Below, piece by piece: positions 36,686 through 45,205 of a DNA stretch of 64,000 nt. Each line of letters starts with the position of its first letter. Positions within the stretch are counted from its first letter, which is position 1. Location: NCBI RefSeq assembly GCF_001428845.1, contig NZ_LMIU01000012.1:624857-688856 (forward strand), written 5' to 3'. The DNA is from Achromobacter sp. Root83 (GTDB lineage: Bacteria; Pseudomonadota; Gammaproteobacteria; Burkholderiales; Burkholderiaceae_B). The notes under the pieces are model-generated. The model saw nothing but the letters and a program-made list of their open reading frames with translations. It did not search any database and was not told the DNA's origin. The translations under genes were made by a program, and so were the position numbers.

Positions 36686-37360
36686 TCAGTGCCTGGCCAG
36701 GTTCCGGTGCTCCAGCCGGCTCAAAAGACGGACGACGGGCCACAGCAGCGCCAGGTAGAAAAGCGCCGCCAGCACGATGGGCGAGGGGTTGTACACCAGC
36801 GATTGGGCGTCGCGCGCCACCCGCAGCAGCTCCGGCAGCGCCACGGCACTGGCCAGGGTGGTCAGCTTGACGACCTCCAGCGTGTTGCTGATGAGGTCCG
36901 GCATGACGTTGCGCGTGGCCTGCGGAATCTGCACATGCCATAGCGTCTGCCAGGCGGACAGGCCGGTCGAGCGCGCCGCTTCGATCTGCCCGCGCGGCAC
37001 GCTTTCCAGGCCGGCGCGGAACACCTCGCCGTAATAGGAGGAATTATTGAGCATGAAGCCGATGGCCACCGCAAGCAGCTTGGGCAGGTCCAGTCCCAGG
37101 AAGGGGGCGCCGAAATAGATGAAGATCAGCAGCACCAGCGGCGGCAGGGCGCGGAAGAAGTCGATGTAGATGGCCAGCAGCACGCGCGACCAGCGCCGCT
37201 TGAGCGTGATGGACAGCACGCCGATCAACAGCCCCGACGCCAGCCCGACCGGAATCACCATCGCCGATAGCATCAGCGTGCGGCCCAGGCCCTGCAGCAG
37301 ATAGGGCGCCACGCTCATGTAGATGTTCAGATTGAAAAAATTCTGCAGGATTTCGTCCAT
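36686..37360 (-). CDS. Polar amino-acid ABC transporter permease (second of two)
   Basis: The protein has 224 residues with five or so membrane helices. HisM/GlnP-type signatures are IDFFRALPPLVLLIFIYFG and EAARSTGLSAWQTLWHVQIPQA (the EAA loop). GAGGAAA precedes the start. It is the last gene of the minus-strand hydantoin operon; the stop is followed by a GC-rich hairpin (36655-36672). Paired with the permease at 37450 as a heterodimeric importer channel. Confidence 0.93.
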   Translation of the reverse strand: MDEILQNFFNLNIYMSVAPYLLQGLGRTLMLSAMVIPVGLASGLLIGVLSITLKRRWSRVLLAIYIDFFRALPPLVLLIFIYFGAPFLGLDLPKLLAVAIGFMLNNSSYYGEVFRAGLESVPRGQIEAARSTGLSAWQTLWHVQIPQATRNVMPDLISNTLEVVKLTTLASAVALPELLRVARDAQSLVYNPSPIVLAALFYLALLWPVVRLLSRLEHRNLARH

Positions 37361-37449
37361 GCGTTTCCTCTAGGGCCTGTTCATGCCAATAGGAGCCTTG
37401 CGGGGCCGGGCGGGGGACGGCGCCGCCGCCGTGTGTCGATGACGCGGTC

Positions 37450-38127
37450 TCAGTGCTTCCACTTGAAACGGGTTTCGGTCCAGCGTCCCAGCACCACCAC
37501 CGGCAGGAAGATCAGCAGGCAGGCGACCGCGGCCAATGTCAACGGCGTGGCGTTGCCTGCGTTGCTGCTGGCCGATTGCGCGTTGTTGAGCACTTCGCTC
37601 AGGCCCACGACCGAACCCAGCGCGGTGCTCTTGGTGATGGCGATGACGCGGTTGGTCAGGGGCGCCACCGTCAGCCGCATGGCTTGCGGCATCACCACGT
37701 AGACCATGCTCTGCAGCCAGTTCAGTCCCGTGGAGCGGGCGGCCTCCGCCTGGCCTCGCGGCACCGACAGGATGCCGGCCCAGAAGATCTCTTCCGCGAA
37801 AGCGGCCAGCACCAGCGACAGGGACAGCCAGCAGGCCATGAACGCCGACATCGACAGGTTGATGTAGGGGAAAGCGAAGAACAGCACCATGATCACCACC
37901 AGCGGCGGCAGCGCGCGCAGGATGTCGGCAAAGCAGATGATCAGGAAGTTCAGCGGCCGGATGCGCAGCGCGCGCAGCACGGCCAGAACCAGTCCAAGCG
38001 CCACGCCCGTGGCGGCCACCGCCACCCCAAGCTGGAGCGTGATCCACATGCCCGCCAGGATGTCCGGCAGGTAGCGCCACGCGACTTCGGCATTGAAGAA
38101 CGAGAACAGCAGGGCGTTCAGATCCAT
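37450..38127 (-). CDS. Polar amino-acid ABC transporter permease (first of two)
   Basis: The protein has 225 residues. Motifs are CFADILRALPPLVVIMVLFF and the EAA loop EAARSTGLNWLQSMVYVVMPQAMRL. It begins 21 bases after the ATPase gene. It belongs to the HisMQ family, which imports amino acids and close derivatives; in this operon N-carbamoyl amino acids or hydantoins are plausible. Confidence 0.93.
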   Translation of the reverse strand: MDLNALLFSFFNAEVAWRYLPDILAGMWITLQLGVAVAATGVALGLVLAVLRALRIRPLNFLIICFADILRALPPLVVIMVLFFAFPYINLSMSAFMACWLSLSLVLAAFAEEIFWAGILSVPRGQAEAARSTGLNWLQSMVYVVMPQAMRLTVAPLTNRVIAITKSTALGSVVGLSEVLNNAQSASSNAGNATPLTLAAVACLLIFLPVVVLGRWTETRFKWKH

Positions 38128-38148
38128 GGGGTGCTCAGTGAAGCCGCC

Positions 38149-38895
38149 TCAGGCGGCATGTTCCGCCATGCGGGCAAGAAAGGCCTGCGTGCGGGGTTGA
38201 CGGGGAGCGCCGAAGACGGCTTGCGGCGGGCCTTGTTCGACGATCACGCCGCCGTCCATGAAAACAACCCTGTCGGCCGCCGCGCGGGCAAACCCCATTT
38301 CGTGGCTGACCACCATCATGGTCATGCCGTCCTGCTTGAGCTCCCGCATCACGTTCAGCACGCTGCCCACCAGTTCGGGGTCGAGCGCGCTGGTGGGCTC
38401 GTCGAACAGCACCACCTTGGGCCGCAGGGCCAGTGAACGCGCGATGCCCACCCGCTGTTGCTGCCCGCCCGAGAGCTGGTCGGGGTAGGCGGTGGCCTTG
38501 TCCGCCAGGCCCACTCGCTCCAGCGCTTCCATGCCGCGGCGGTCGGCTTCGGCGCGCGCCAGCCGCTGCACCTTGCGCAGCGCCAGCGTGATGTTGGAAA
38601 GCACGGACATGTGGCGGTACAGGTTGAAGTGCTGGAACACCATGCCGATGTTCTGCCGAATCCGGTTCAGTTCGGCGGCCGGCGCGGTGATCTCTTGGCC
38701 GTCGACGTGGATGGTGCCCGCCGACGGTTCTTCGAGGCGGTTGCAGCAGCGCAGCAGGCTGCTCTTGCCCGACCCGGAGGGGCCGATCATGAAGACCAGT
38801 TCCCCTTTCTTCACTTCCAGGTCTATGCCCTTGAGCACCGCGTTGTCGCCATAGGACTTGTGCAGCCCCGCGATTTTCAGGATCGGTTCTTCCAT
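38149..38895 (-). CDS. Polar amino-acid ABC transporter ATP-binding protein
   Basis: The protein has 248 residues. It has Walker A (GPSGSGKSSLLRC), the Q-loop (GMVFQHFNLYRHMSVLSNITLA), the signature ([15 protein letters not shown]), Walker B (VVLFDEPTSALDPELV) and the H-loop (MVVSHEMGFA). GAGG sits directly before the ATG at 38904 but 9 bases from the ATG at 38895, so the latter (MEEPILKIAGLHKSYG) is the likely start. GlnQ/HisP type. Confidence 0.93.
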   Translation of the reverse strand: MEEPILKIAGLHKSYGDNAVLKGIDLEVKKGELVFMIGPSGSGKSSLLRCCNRLEEPSAGTIHVDGQEITAPAAELNRIRQNIGMVFQHFNLYRHMSVLSNITLALRKVQRLARAEADRRGMEALERVGLADKATAYPDQLSGGQQQRVGIARSLALRPKVVLFDEPTSALDPELVGSVLNVMRELKQDGMTMMVVSHEMGFARAAADRVVFMDGGVIVEQGPPQAVFGAPRQPRTQAFLARMAEHAA

Positions 38896-38969
38896 CGTGT
38901 GCATCCTCGAAGCGCGAGGGCGGGCCGCAGGCGGCGCCATCCCCCGTGCGTTGGCAGTGACGCGGCGAA

Positions 38970-39824
38970 TCAGCCGCAGCGCAGTTCGACCGGCGTGGCG
39001 TCATAGCCCGGCAGGTCGGGCACGCCCTGGCCGGGCGTCACGGTGGCCGCGGCGGAGCCCGCGGCCGGCGTGAAGCCGAACCACTTCTGGGCCAGCTTGG
39101 ACACCGTGCCGTCCTGCTTCAGGCACTTGAGCGCCATGGACACGCGGTCGCGCCCCGCCTGGTCGTCCAGCCGGAACGCAAGCGCCCAGACCAGGCCCGT
39201 CTTGATCGTGTAGCTGGTGCGCACCGCGGGATTCTGCTTGGCGGCCCAGGCCGCCACGGTATTGCCCGCCAGATTGGCATCGGCGCGCCCGGCCTGCACG
39301 GCCTGAACCGCGTCCGCGTTGGATGCGTATACGTCGTACTTGAAGCCATACTTGGCCGCGTTGTCGCGCGCCCAGTTTTCATAGGCCGAGCCTTTGTTCA
39401 CGGCCAGCTTCTTGTCCTTCAGGTCCTGCAGGCCGGCGATGTCCTTGGCCTGCTTGCCGATCACAAAGGTGTAGTCGGTGTTCAGGTAGCCTTCGGAGAA
39501 CAGCAGGGCGCGGGCACGCTCCTCGGTGGCGGTGGTGGGCGCAAGCACAAAGTCGTACTTCTTGGCGTTCAGTCCCGGGATCAGCGCGGCGTACTCGGTG
39601 CCTTCGATCTTGATGGTGGTGCCCAGCTGCTTGGCCAGCGCCTGGCCCAGTTCGATGTTGAAGCCGTCCAGCCCGCCGCCCAGCTTGGGCATGGCGTGCG
39701 GTGCGAAGGTGGCGTCCACGCCGGTGGTGAGCGGCTGGGCCGCCGCGGCCAGGCCGGCGCCTGCCAGCCAGAAGGTGAGGCCACAGCGGCCGGCAAAGGT
39801 CAGGGTGCGGGTAAGGCGGGTCAT
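38970..39824 (-). CDS. Polar amino-acid ABC transporter substrate-binding protein
   Basis: The protein has 284 residues. The signal peptide ends near AGAGLAAAAQ; the mature protein runs TTGVDATFAPHAMPKLGGGLDGFNIELGQALAKQLG, a family-3 solute-binding start. KLAVNKGSAYENWA and DANLAGNTVAAWAA follow. AAGGA precedes the start codon. It begins 10 bases after the D-carbamoylase gene, which ties the importer to hydantoin metabolism. It probably recognises the ureide or its N-carbamoyl derivative; the ligand is unproven. Confidence 0.92.
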   Translation of the reverse strand: MTRLTRTLTFAGRCGLTFWLAGAGLAAAAQPLTTGVDATFAPHAMPKLGGGLDGFNIELGQALAKQLGTTIKIEGTEYAALIPGLNAKKYDFVLAPTTATEERARALLFSEGYLNTDYTFVIGKQAKDIAGLQDLKDKKLAVNKGSAYENWARDNAAKYGFKYDVYASNADAVQAVQAGRADANLAGNTVAAWAAKQNPAVRTSYTIKTGLVWALAFRLDDQAGRDRVSMALKCLKQDGTVSKLAQKWFGFTPAAGSAAATVTPGQGVPDLPGYDATPVELRCG

Positions 39825-39834
39825 GGCGGGTCCT

Positions 39835-40782
39835 TTAGGGAAGAGGCGTCTTGCCCAGCGCCGGCCCGGCTCCCACACGCTCAAGTATCAAGCCGTAGTG
39901 TTCCGGGCGCCGGTGGGCGGCGAAGTTGAAGATGTGCTGCTTGAAGGTGTCTCCCAGTGCCAGGTCGGCCTGGCAATAAATCACCTCGTCCTCCTCCCCC
40001 TGCGCCTGCGCCACGATCTCGCCCGTGGGCGCGACGATGGCCGATCCGGCGATCAGGTGGCTGCCGTCTTCCACGCCGGCCTTGCCTGCCGCCGCCACCC
40101 ACACCGCGTTCTGATACGCGGCGGCCTGCAGGCTGAGCAGGTGGTGGAACATGCGCAAGTGGACCGGTTCATTCCAGTGGATGTTCAATGACGGCGTGTT
40201 GTATCCCAGCGCCACGATCTCGGCGCCCTGCAGCGCCAGGACGCGCCAGGTTTCCGTCCAGCGGCGGTCGTTGCACAGGCACATGCCGACACGCGTGCCC
40301 AGGGTTTCCCAGACGTTGAAGCCTTCGTTGCCGACTTCGAAGAATTTCTTTTCCAGGTGCTGGAATGGGGCCTCGGGCTTGTGGTCGCTGTGCCCCGGCA
40401 GATGGATCTTGCGGTAGCGCCCCACGATGCGCGCATTGGCGTCGACCAGGATGCTGGTGTTGTACCGCCTTGCGTCCGACGCGATCTCGGCATAACCCAG
40501 ATAGAAGCCGATGCCCAGCTCGCGCGCGGTGTCGAACAGGATGCGCGTCTCGGGGCCGGGCATTTCCTTTTCGAAGTAGCGCTCCATCGCCTCTTCTTCC
40601 GTCATCCAGTAGCGCGGAAAGAAGGTGGTGAGCGCCAGTTCCGGGAACACGACCATGCGCGCGCCGCGGCCGTGCGCCTCACGCATCATCGCCAGCAGCC
40701 GGGCCACCGCCTGGCGGCGTGACTCTTGCGGTTGGACCGGACCCATCTGCGCGACCGCCAGGCCGAAGGGACGTTTGCTCAT
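39835..40782 (-). CDS. N-carbamoyl-D-amino-acid hydrolase (D-carbamoylase, nitrilase superfamily)
   Basis: The protein has 315 residues. The nitrilase triad is readable as E48 (VVFPELALTTFF), K125 (RYRKIHLPGH) and C170 (MCLCNDRRW). The exact wording ELALTTFFPR, MPGPETR, GIGFYLGYAE, KIHLPGH and CNDRRWTETWRV is that of Agrobacterium-type D-carbamoylases, about 304 residues. It cleaves N-carbamoyl-D-amino acids to D-amino acid, CO2 and ammonia. It lies directly downstream of the D-hydantoinase, giving the classical two-step pathway. A beta-ureidopropionase is the alternative, but the sequence matches D-carbamoylase better. Confidence 0.92.
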   Translation of the reverse strand: MSKRPFGLAVAQMGPVQPQESRRQAVARLLAMMREAHGRGARMVVFPELALTTFFPRYWMTEEEAMERYFEKEMPGPETRILFDTARELGIGFYLGYAEIASDARRYNTSILVDANARIVGRYRKIHLPGHSDHKPEAPFQHLEKKFFEVGNEGFNVWETLGTRVGMCLCNDRRWTETWRVLALQGAEIVALGYNTPSLNIHWNEPVHLRMFHHLLSLQAAAYQNAVWVAAAGKAGVEDGSHLIAGSAIVAPTGEIVAQAQGEEDEVIYCQADLALGDTFKQHIFNFAAHRRPEHYGLILERVGAGPALGKTPLP

Positions 40783-40792
40783 GTCGTGATCC

Positions 40793-42271
40793 TCAGGCGG
40801 AGCCGTTGTTTGAAAAATACTTGCGCACGAGCGCGTTGGGATTGCCGGTCAGGCGCTGGCGCAGCACGGGTTCGGGCGTGCCGCGCTTGATGAACCGGCC
40901 GCTGCCCCGCGCCACGTGCAATTGCCCGTTCTCGACCGCCACGCGGCCTCGGCTGATCACCACTTCAGGCCAGCCGCGCACGGTCTTGCCTTCGTATGGC
41001 GTGTAGCCGACGCTGTCATGCAGCATGGAGGCGGAGATCGTCACTTCGCGTTCCGGGTTCCAGATGGCGATGTCGGCATCCGCGCCCACGGCGATGGTGC
41101 CCTTGCGCGGATACAGCCCGTAGGTGCGCGCGTGGTTGGCGGCGGTCAGCGCGACGAAACGCTCGATGGAGATGCGCCCGCCCAGCACACCTTCGGAGAA
41201 CAGCAGCGGCATGCGCACCTCCAGGCCCGGCACGCCGTTGGCCACGTCCTTGAAGGTCGTGGCCTCGCCCTTGGGCAGCTTGCCGCTGGCGTCATAGCGG
41301 TAGGGCGCGTGGTCCGACGAATACAGTTGCAGGGTGCCGTCGGTCAGGCCTTGCCACACCGCCTCTTGCGAGGCGGCGTCGCGCGGGGGCGGGCTGCAGC
41401 AGAACTTGGCGCCTTCCAGGCCGGGCAGGTCGATGTCCTCGGCGGTCAGGAACAGGTATTGCGGGCAGCTTTCCGCATGGATGGGCAGGCCCAGCGCCTG
41501 CGACGAATGCACTACGCGCACGGCCTCCAGCCCGGCCACGTGGACGATCAGGATGGGCACGTCCATCATGCGCGCCAGCGTCACGGCGCGATGGGTGGCT
41601 TCGCTTTCCGCCAGCGGCGTGTGGGCCACGGCGTGATACTTGGGCGCGGTCATGCCGCGTTCGGCCAGGCGCCGTGCCACCCAGCGGATCATGTCGTTGT
41701 TTTCGGCATGCACCATGACCAGCGCGCCCTCGCGATCGGCGACTTCCAGCACGTCAAGCAACTGGTAGTCGTCCAGTTTCAGGCGGTCATAGGTCATGAA
41801 CACCTTGAACGAGGTGATGCCGTTCCGGATCAGTTCGGGCAGGTCGTGCGACAGCGCCTGCTCGGTCGGGTCCGACAGGATCAGATGGAAGCCGTAGTCG
41901 ATGACCGCCTTTTCCTCGGCGCGCCGGGCATAGTCGGCCACCACCTCCGGCAGCGCATTGCCGCGATGCTGGGCCGCGAACGGAATGATGGTGGTGGTGC
42001 CGCCGAAGGCCGCGGACACGGTGGCGCTGTAGAAATCGTCGGCGCACATGATGCCCATGCCGGAAAGCTGCTCGACGTGGCAGTGGCTGTCTATGCCGCC
42101 GGGCAGCACCCAGCGGCCCGCGGCGTCGATATCGCGCGAGCCTGCAGGCAGGTTCTGGCCCAGCGCCACGATCACGCCGTCGCGCACGCCGATGTCGGCA
42201 TGGAAGGTGTCCGTGGCGGTGCTGATGCGCCCGTTCCGGATGGTCAGGTCGAATGCGGCAGTGTCGGTCAT
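40793..42271 (-). CDS. D-hydantoinase / dihydropyrimidinase
   Basis: The protein has 492 residues of the cyclic amidohydrolase family. The binuclear metal centre is complete: H63 and H65 (DSHCH), carbamylated K156 (SFKVFMTYD), H188 (VHAEN), H244 (IVHVAG) and D320 (YSSDHAPY). It opens 5-substituted hydantoins or dihydropyrimidines to N-carbamoyl amino acids. Pairing with a D-carbamoylase and a hydantoin racemase favours hydantoin; no dihydropyrimidine dehydrogenase genes (pydA/pydB) are here. The start at MTDTAAFDLTIRNG matches the family; upstream in-frame sequence belongs to the SDR region. Confidence 0.93.
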   Translation of the reverse strand: MTDTAAFDLTIRNGRISTATDTFHADIGVRDGVIVALGQNLPAGSRDIDAAGRWVLPGGIDSHCHVEQLSGMGIMCADDFYSATVSAAFGGTTTIIPFAAQHRGNALPEVVADYARRAEEKAVIDYGFHLILSDPTEQALSHDLPELIRNGITSFKVFMTYDRLKLDDYQLLDVLEVADREGALVMVHAENNDMIRWVARRLAERGMTAPKYHAVAHTPLAESEATHRAVTLARMMDVPILIVHVAGLEAVRVVHSSQALGLPIHAESCPQYLFLTAEDIDLPGLEGAKFCCSPPPRDAASQEAVWQGLTDGTLQLYSSDHAPYRYDASGKLPKGEATTFKDVANGVPGLEVRMPLLFSEGVLGGRISIERFVALTAANHARTYGLYPRKGTIAVGADADIAIWNPEREVTISASMLHDSVGYTPYEGKTVRGWPEVVISRGRVAVENGQLHVARGSGRFIKRGTPEPVLRQRLTGNPNALVRKYFSNNGSA

Positions 42272-42297
42272 GGGATGGGGGTTCCGCTTGGAAGGGA

Positions 42298-43077
42298 TCA
42301 GAGGGTGCCGGGATAGATGCCGCCATCCAGCACCAGGTTCTGCCCGGTCATGAAGCCGGCGCGCGCGCCGCACAGGAACGCGCAGGCATCGCCGAATTCC
42401 GCCGGGTCGCCGTAGCGGCCGGCCGGGATGCCGGCCAGGCGCGCCGCCAGCACGTCGTCCACCGTCTTGCCGCTGTCCCGCGCACCGCGCTCGGCGGTCT
42501 GACGCAGGCGGTCGGTGAGAAAGGGGCCGGGCAGCAGATTGTTGATGGTGACGCCATGGCGCACCGTCTGGCGCGCAAGGCCCGCGACGAAGCCGGTCAG
42601 GCCCGCCCGCGCGCCGTTCGACAGTCCCAGGATGTCGATGGGCATCTTCACCGCGGCGGACGTGATGTTGACGATGCGGCCGAAGCGGCGCGCCATCATG
42701 CCGTCCACGGTGGCGCGGATGAGGGCGATCGGCGTGAGCATGTTGGCGTCCAGCGCGGCGATCCAGTCCTCGCGCGACCATTCGCGGAAGTCGCCGGGCT
42801 TGGGGCCTCCCGCGTTGGTCACGAGGATGTCGGGCTCGGGGCACGCGGCCAGCAGCGCCTGTCTGCCGGCTTCGGTGGTGACGTCGGCGGCCACGGTGAC
42901 GATGGCCGCGCCGGTTTCGCGGCGAATCGCCTCCGCCGCCGCGTCAAGCGTGCTGGCCGTGCGCGCGGCCATCACCAGGTTCACGCCTTCGCGCGCCAGC
43001 GACAGCGCGCACGCGTAGCCCAAGCCCTTGCTGGATGCGCACACCAGCGCGTTCCTGCCTTTGATTCCCAAGTCCAT
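42298..43077 (-). CDS. SDR-family protein with altered catalytic tetrad
   Basis: The protein has 259 residues with a Rossmann fold. The nucleotide loop reads ASSKGLGYA and VTNAGGPKPG is conserved. The usual Asn (N112) and Ser (S140 in NITSAAVKMP) are kept. The catalytic Tyr and Lys positions are S153 and R157 (SNGARAGLTG). This fits the known SDR subgroup that resembles ketoacyl-ACP reductases but has an imperfect tetrad. Ordinary dehydrogenase chemistry is doubtful. AAGGAG lies 8 bases before the start. Second gene of the hydantoin operon. Confidence 0.9.
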   Translation of the reverse strand: MDLGIKGRNALVCASSKGLGYACALSLAREGVNLVMAARTASTLDAAAEAIRRETGAAIVTVAADVTTEAGRQALLAACPEPDILVTNAGGPKPGDFREWSREDWIAALDANMLTPIALIRATVDGMMARRFGRIVNITSAAVKMPIDILGLSNGARAGLTGFVAGLARQTVRHGVTINNLLPGPFLTDRLRQTAERGARDSGKTVDDVLAARLAGIPAGRYGDPAEFGDACAFLCGARAGFMTGQNLVLDGGIYPGTL

Positions 43078-43090
43078 TGCGATGCTCCTT

Positions 43091-44017
43091 TCAGCCTTGC
43101 ACCGGTTGCCGGCCGGTGGCCGCGAGCGACAGCCCGACGCGCGCGACCGTGGCCTCGAGTTCGGCCGCCGTCACCGGGTCGATGCGCATGCCGGGCGCGC
43201 GCAGCGCATGGCTCTTGATGGCGCCGCGGCGCTGGTAGACGTACTTGCGCAAGGCCAGGCCGATCTTGGGCTGGAATTCGTAGCGGATCAGCGGGCAGTA
43301 GCGGTCAAAGATCGCCGCCGCGCCGGCATGGTCGCCTCGGGCGTAGCGTTCATAGATGGCCACCAGGATCTCCGGGAAGGCGAAGCCGGTCATGGTGCCG
43401 ACCGCCCCGCGCTGCAGCTCTTCCAGGAAGTACACACCGCCCAGTCCGCCGAAGATCTTCATGTCCGCGTCCGGCACGAGCTCGCGGATGCGGCTGATCT
43501 TCTGCGCGACCGGCGGTTCTTCCATCTTGATCAGGTGCACGCCGCCTTCGCGGCCCAGGCGCGCGACGACCTCGGGCCGGATTTCGGTGCCGAACGAATC
43601 GGGAAAGTCGTGGATCACCACGGGGATCTTCACGGCGTCCGCGACGGCCTTGTAGTAGTCGAACAGCAGCGCGTCGCTGGCGTTGTCCAGCGGCGCGGCG
43701 AACACGGCGGAAGCGCCCATGTCCTGCGCTTCCTGCGCCTGTTCGATCGCGCCGGTGATGCCGTGGGCGCGCACCCCGACCCAGACCGGCACGCGGCCGT
43801 CGGTATGCTTGACGAACGTCTCCAGGACCTGCCTGCGTTCCGCATTGGACAGCTTGTGCAGCTCGCCCAGGAATCCCAGGATGGCCAGGCCGGTCACACC
43901 GGTTTCCAGCAGGAAGTCGACCAGCGTGCGGATGCTGCCGGTATCCACCTTCAGGGCATCGTCGAAGGGCGTGGGACAAATGGTGAAGACGCCTTGGGCG
44001 TCGATGGAGGCTGCCAT
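43091..44017 (-). CDS. Dihydrodipicolinate synthase-family lyase/aldolase
   Basis: The protein has 308 residues of the class I DapA/NAL superfamily. The Schiff-base lysine is K164 (HLIKMEEPP). The usual substrate loop GTTGE is GFLGE, and the catalytic Tyr of the YNVP motif is replaced by His (IHDFPDSFG, H136). So this is not a housekeeping DapA; members of this family cleave or condense 2-oxo acids. GGAG lies 6-7 bases before the ATG at 44017, which I choose over ATG 44074. First gene of the minus-strand hydantoin operon, about 106 bases downstream of a LysR operator. Confidence 0.88.
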   Translation of the reverse strand: MAASIDAQGVFTICPTPFDDALKVDTGSIRTLVDFLLETGVTGLAILGFLGELHKLSNAERRQVLETFVKHTDGRVPVWVGVRAHGITGAIEQAQEAQDMGASAVFAAPLDNASDALLFDYYKAVADAVKIPVVIHDFPDSFGTEIRPEVVARLGREGGVHLIKMEEPPVAQKISRIRELVPDADMKIFGGLGGVYFLEELQRGAVGTMTGFAFPEILVAIYERYARGDHAGAAAIFDRYCPLIRYEFQPKIGLALRKYVYQRRGAIKSHALRAPGMRIDPVTAAELEATVARVGLSLAATGRQPVQG

Positions 44018-44122
44018 CTTTACTCCGTCAGGATGCGTGAAAACCGAAATCGGAAACGACGTTTCGGATGTCATCCTAAAGCGGAAGTTTTAGAACTCCA
44101 CTTGCTTTTTTATTGCTTTGGT

Positions 44123-44138
44123 ATAACAGCCTGTTAAG
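44123..44138 (-). promoter_or_regulatory. LysR operator copy 1, upstream of the lyase-SDR-hydantoinase operon
   Basis: ATAACAGCCTGTTAAG contains TAACA-GCC-TGTTA, a perfect 5-bp inverted repeat with T-N11-A form. It abuts the stop codon of the lysR gene. A TAGGAT at 44073-44078 (minus strand) could be the -10, placing the site near -65. It shares 12 of 16 bases with the site at 45112. Confidence 0.65.
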
Positions 44139-45080
44139 TCAAGGTTTACCCTTGGCAGGGTTTGCCAGAGCCGGTGCGGCAAGCTCGAAACCCTGGTCCT
44201 GCAAGGTGTGGCGCAGCACGTCCACGAAGGCCTGCGCCAGTTGCGACAGGGGCTCGAAGCGCGACTGCACCAGGCTGGCGGTAAGCGTCTTGGCCTGGTC
44301 GATGGGACGAACCACGAAGTCTCCCTGCGTGCGGCTCTTGACCGAGAATTCGTCCACGATGGCAATCCCCGCGCCGGCCTGCACCAGGGAACACGCGTTC
44401 TGCGGCGAACTCACCTCCACCGCCAGCCGGCGGGTCTGGCCGGCCTCGAGGAACATCTGTTCCACGAGCGTGCCGAACGGCGTATCGCCGCCGTAGGAAA
44501 TCAGCGGATAAGGCAGCAGGTCGGCGATCGACAGCAACGACCGGTGGGCCAGCGGATGGTTGTATGGACAGATGCAGACCAGCCGCGCCTGGCCGATGGC
44601 CTGGGTCAGCAGGTTCGGATGCTGGATCGGAAGAATCACCACGCCCAGTTCGGCGCGATTGTCCAGCAGCATCTGCGTCAACGGCTGCTGGGTCAGCGGC
44701 TGGAAGGTGATCTTCACGTCGGGATGCGTTTCCCGGAAGCGCGCGATGGTCAGCGGGATCAGCATATGGCCGATGCTGGGACTGGACACCAGATGCAGAA
44801 TGCCGCTGCGGCGCTCGGCCAGTTCGGACGCCAGTTCACCGACGCGCCGCACGCCGGCATAGACGGTCTCTACTTCGCGGAACAGCTGGCGCGATTCGGG
44901 CGTGGGGTAGAGCCGCCCCTTGATGCGTTCGAACAGCGCGAACCCCAGCCGCTGTTCCGTGTGCGACAAGAGGCGGCTCACCGCCGGCTGTGAAACGAAC
45001 AGAAGCTTGGCCGCGCCGCTGATCGAGCCGGTCGTCATGACCGCCCGGAATACTTCGATTTGCCGCAGATTCAGTTGCAT
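44139..45080 (-). CDS. LysR-type regulator of the hydantoin locus
   Basis: The protein has 313 residues. The winged helix-turn-helix is MQLNLRQIEVFRAVMTTGSISGAAKLLFVSQPAVSRLLSHTE, read in two parts; an effector domain follows. GGAG lies 8 bases before the ATG at 45080; an upstream in-frame start at 45113 would overlap the operator and is less likely. It stands between the two hydantoin operons, and related operators lie at both its ends. It probably activates both operons and represses itself. The inducer may be a hydantoin or N-carbamoyl amino acid (inference). Confidence 0.93.
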   Translation of the reverse strand: MQLNLRQIEVFRAVMTTGSISGAAKLLFVSQPAVSRLLSHTEQRLGFALFERIKGRLYPTPESRQLFREVETVYAGVRRVGELASELAERRSGILHLVSSPSIGHMLIPLTIARFRETHPDVKITFQPLTQQPLTQMLLDNRAELGVVILPIQHPNLLTQAIGQARLVCICPYNHPLAHRSLLSIADLLPYPLISYGGDTPFGTLVEQMFLEAGQTRRLAVEVSSPQNACSLVQAGAGIAIVDEFSVKSRTQGDFVVRPIDQAKTLTASLVQSRFEPLSQLAQAFVDVLRHTLQDQGFELAAPALANPAKGKP

Positions 45081-45111
45081 GACGCGCACGCTCCGACTTG
45101 ACGGAAAAAGC

Positions 45112-45127
45112 ATAACAAAGGGTTAAG
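45112..45127 (+). promoter_or_regulatory. LysR operator copy 2, between lysR and the racemase operon
   Basis: ATAACAAAGGGTTAAG has TAAC/GTTA arms in a T-N11-A frame. TAGACT at 45172-45177 is a candidate -10 for the racemase, which puts the site near -65. It is also about 40 bases upstream of the lysR start codon, consistent with autoregulation. Confidence 0.62.
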
Positions 45128-45205
45128 GGCAACGCACAAATTGACAATACATGCTTATGTGGCGGCGCAGCTAGACTGGCGCCGTATCTTGCCCAGGATG
45201 GACGA

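Noticed and set aside
40793-42271. Reductive pyrimidine catabolism (dihydropyrimidinase role)
   Set aside because: No dihydropyrimidine dehydrogenase genes are present, and the partner hydrolase is worded like D-carbamoylase while a hydantoin racemase is co-regulated. Kept only as an alternative substrate.
45141-45146. TTGACA as -35 for the racemase promoter
   Set aside because: No acceptable -10 lies 16-18 bases downstream; the better -10 (TAGACT) is 25 bases away, so activator-dependent initiation is more likely.
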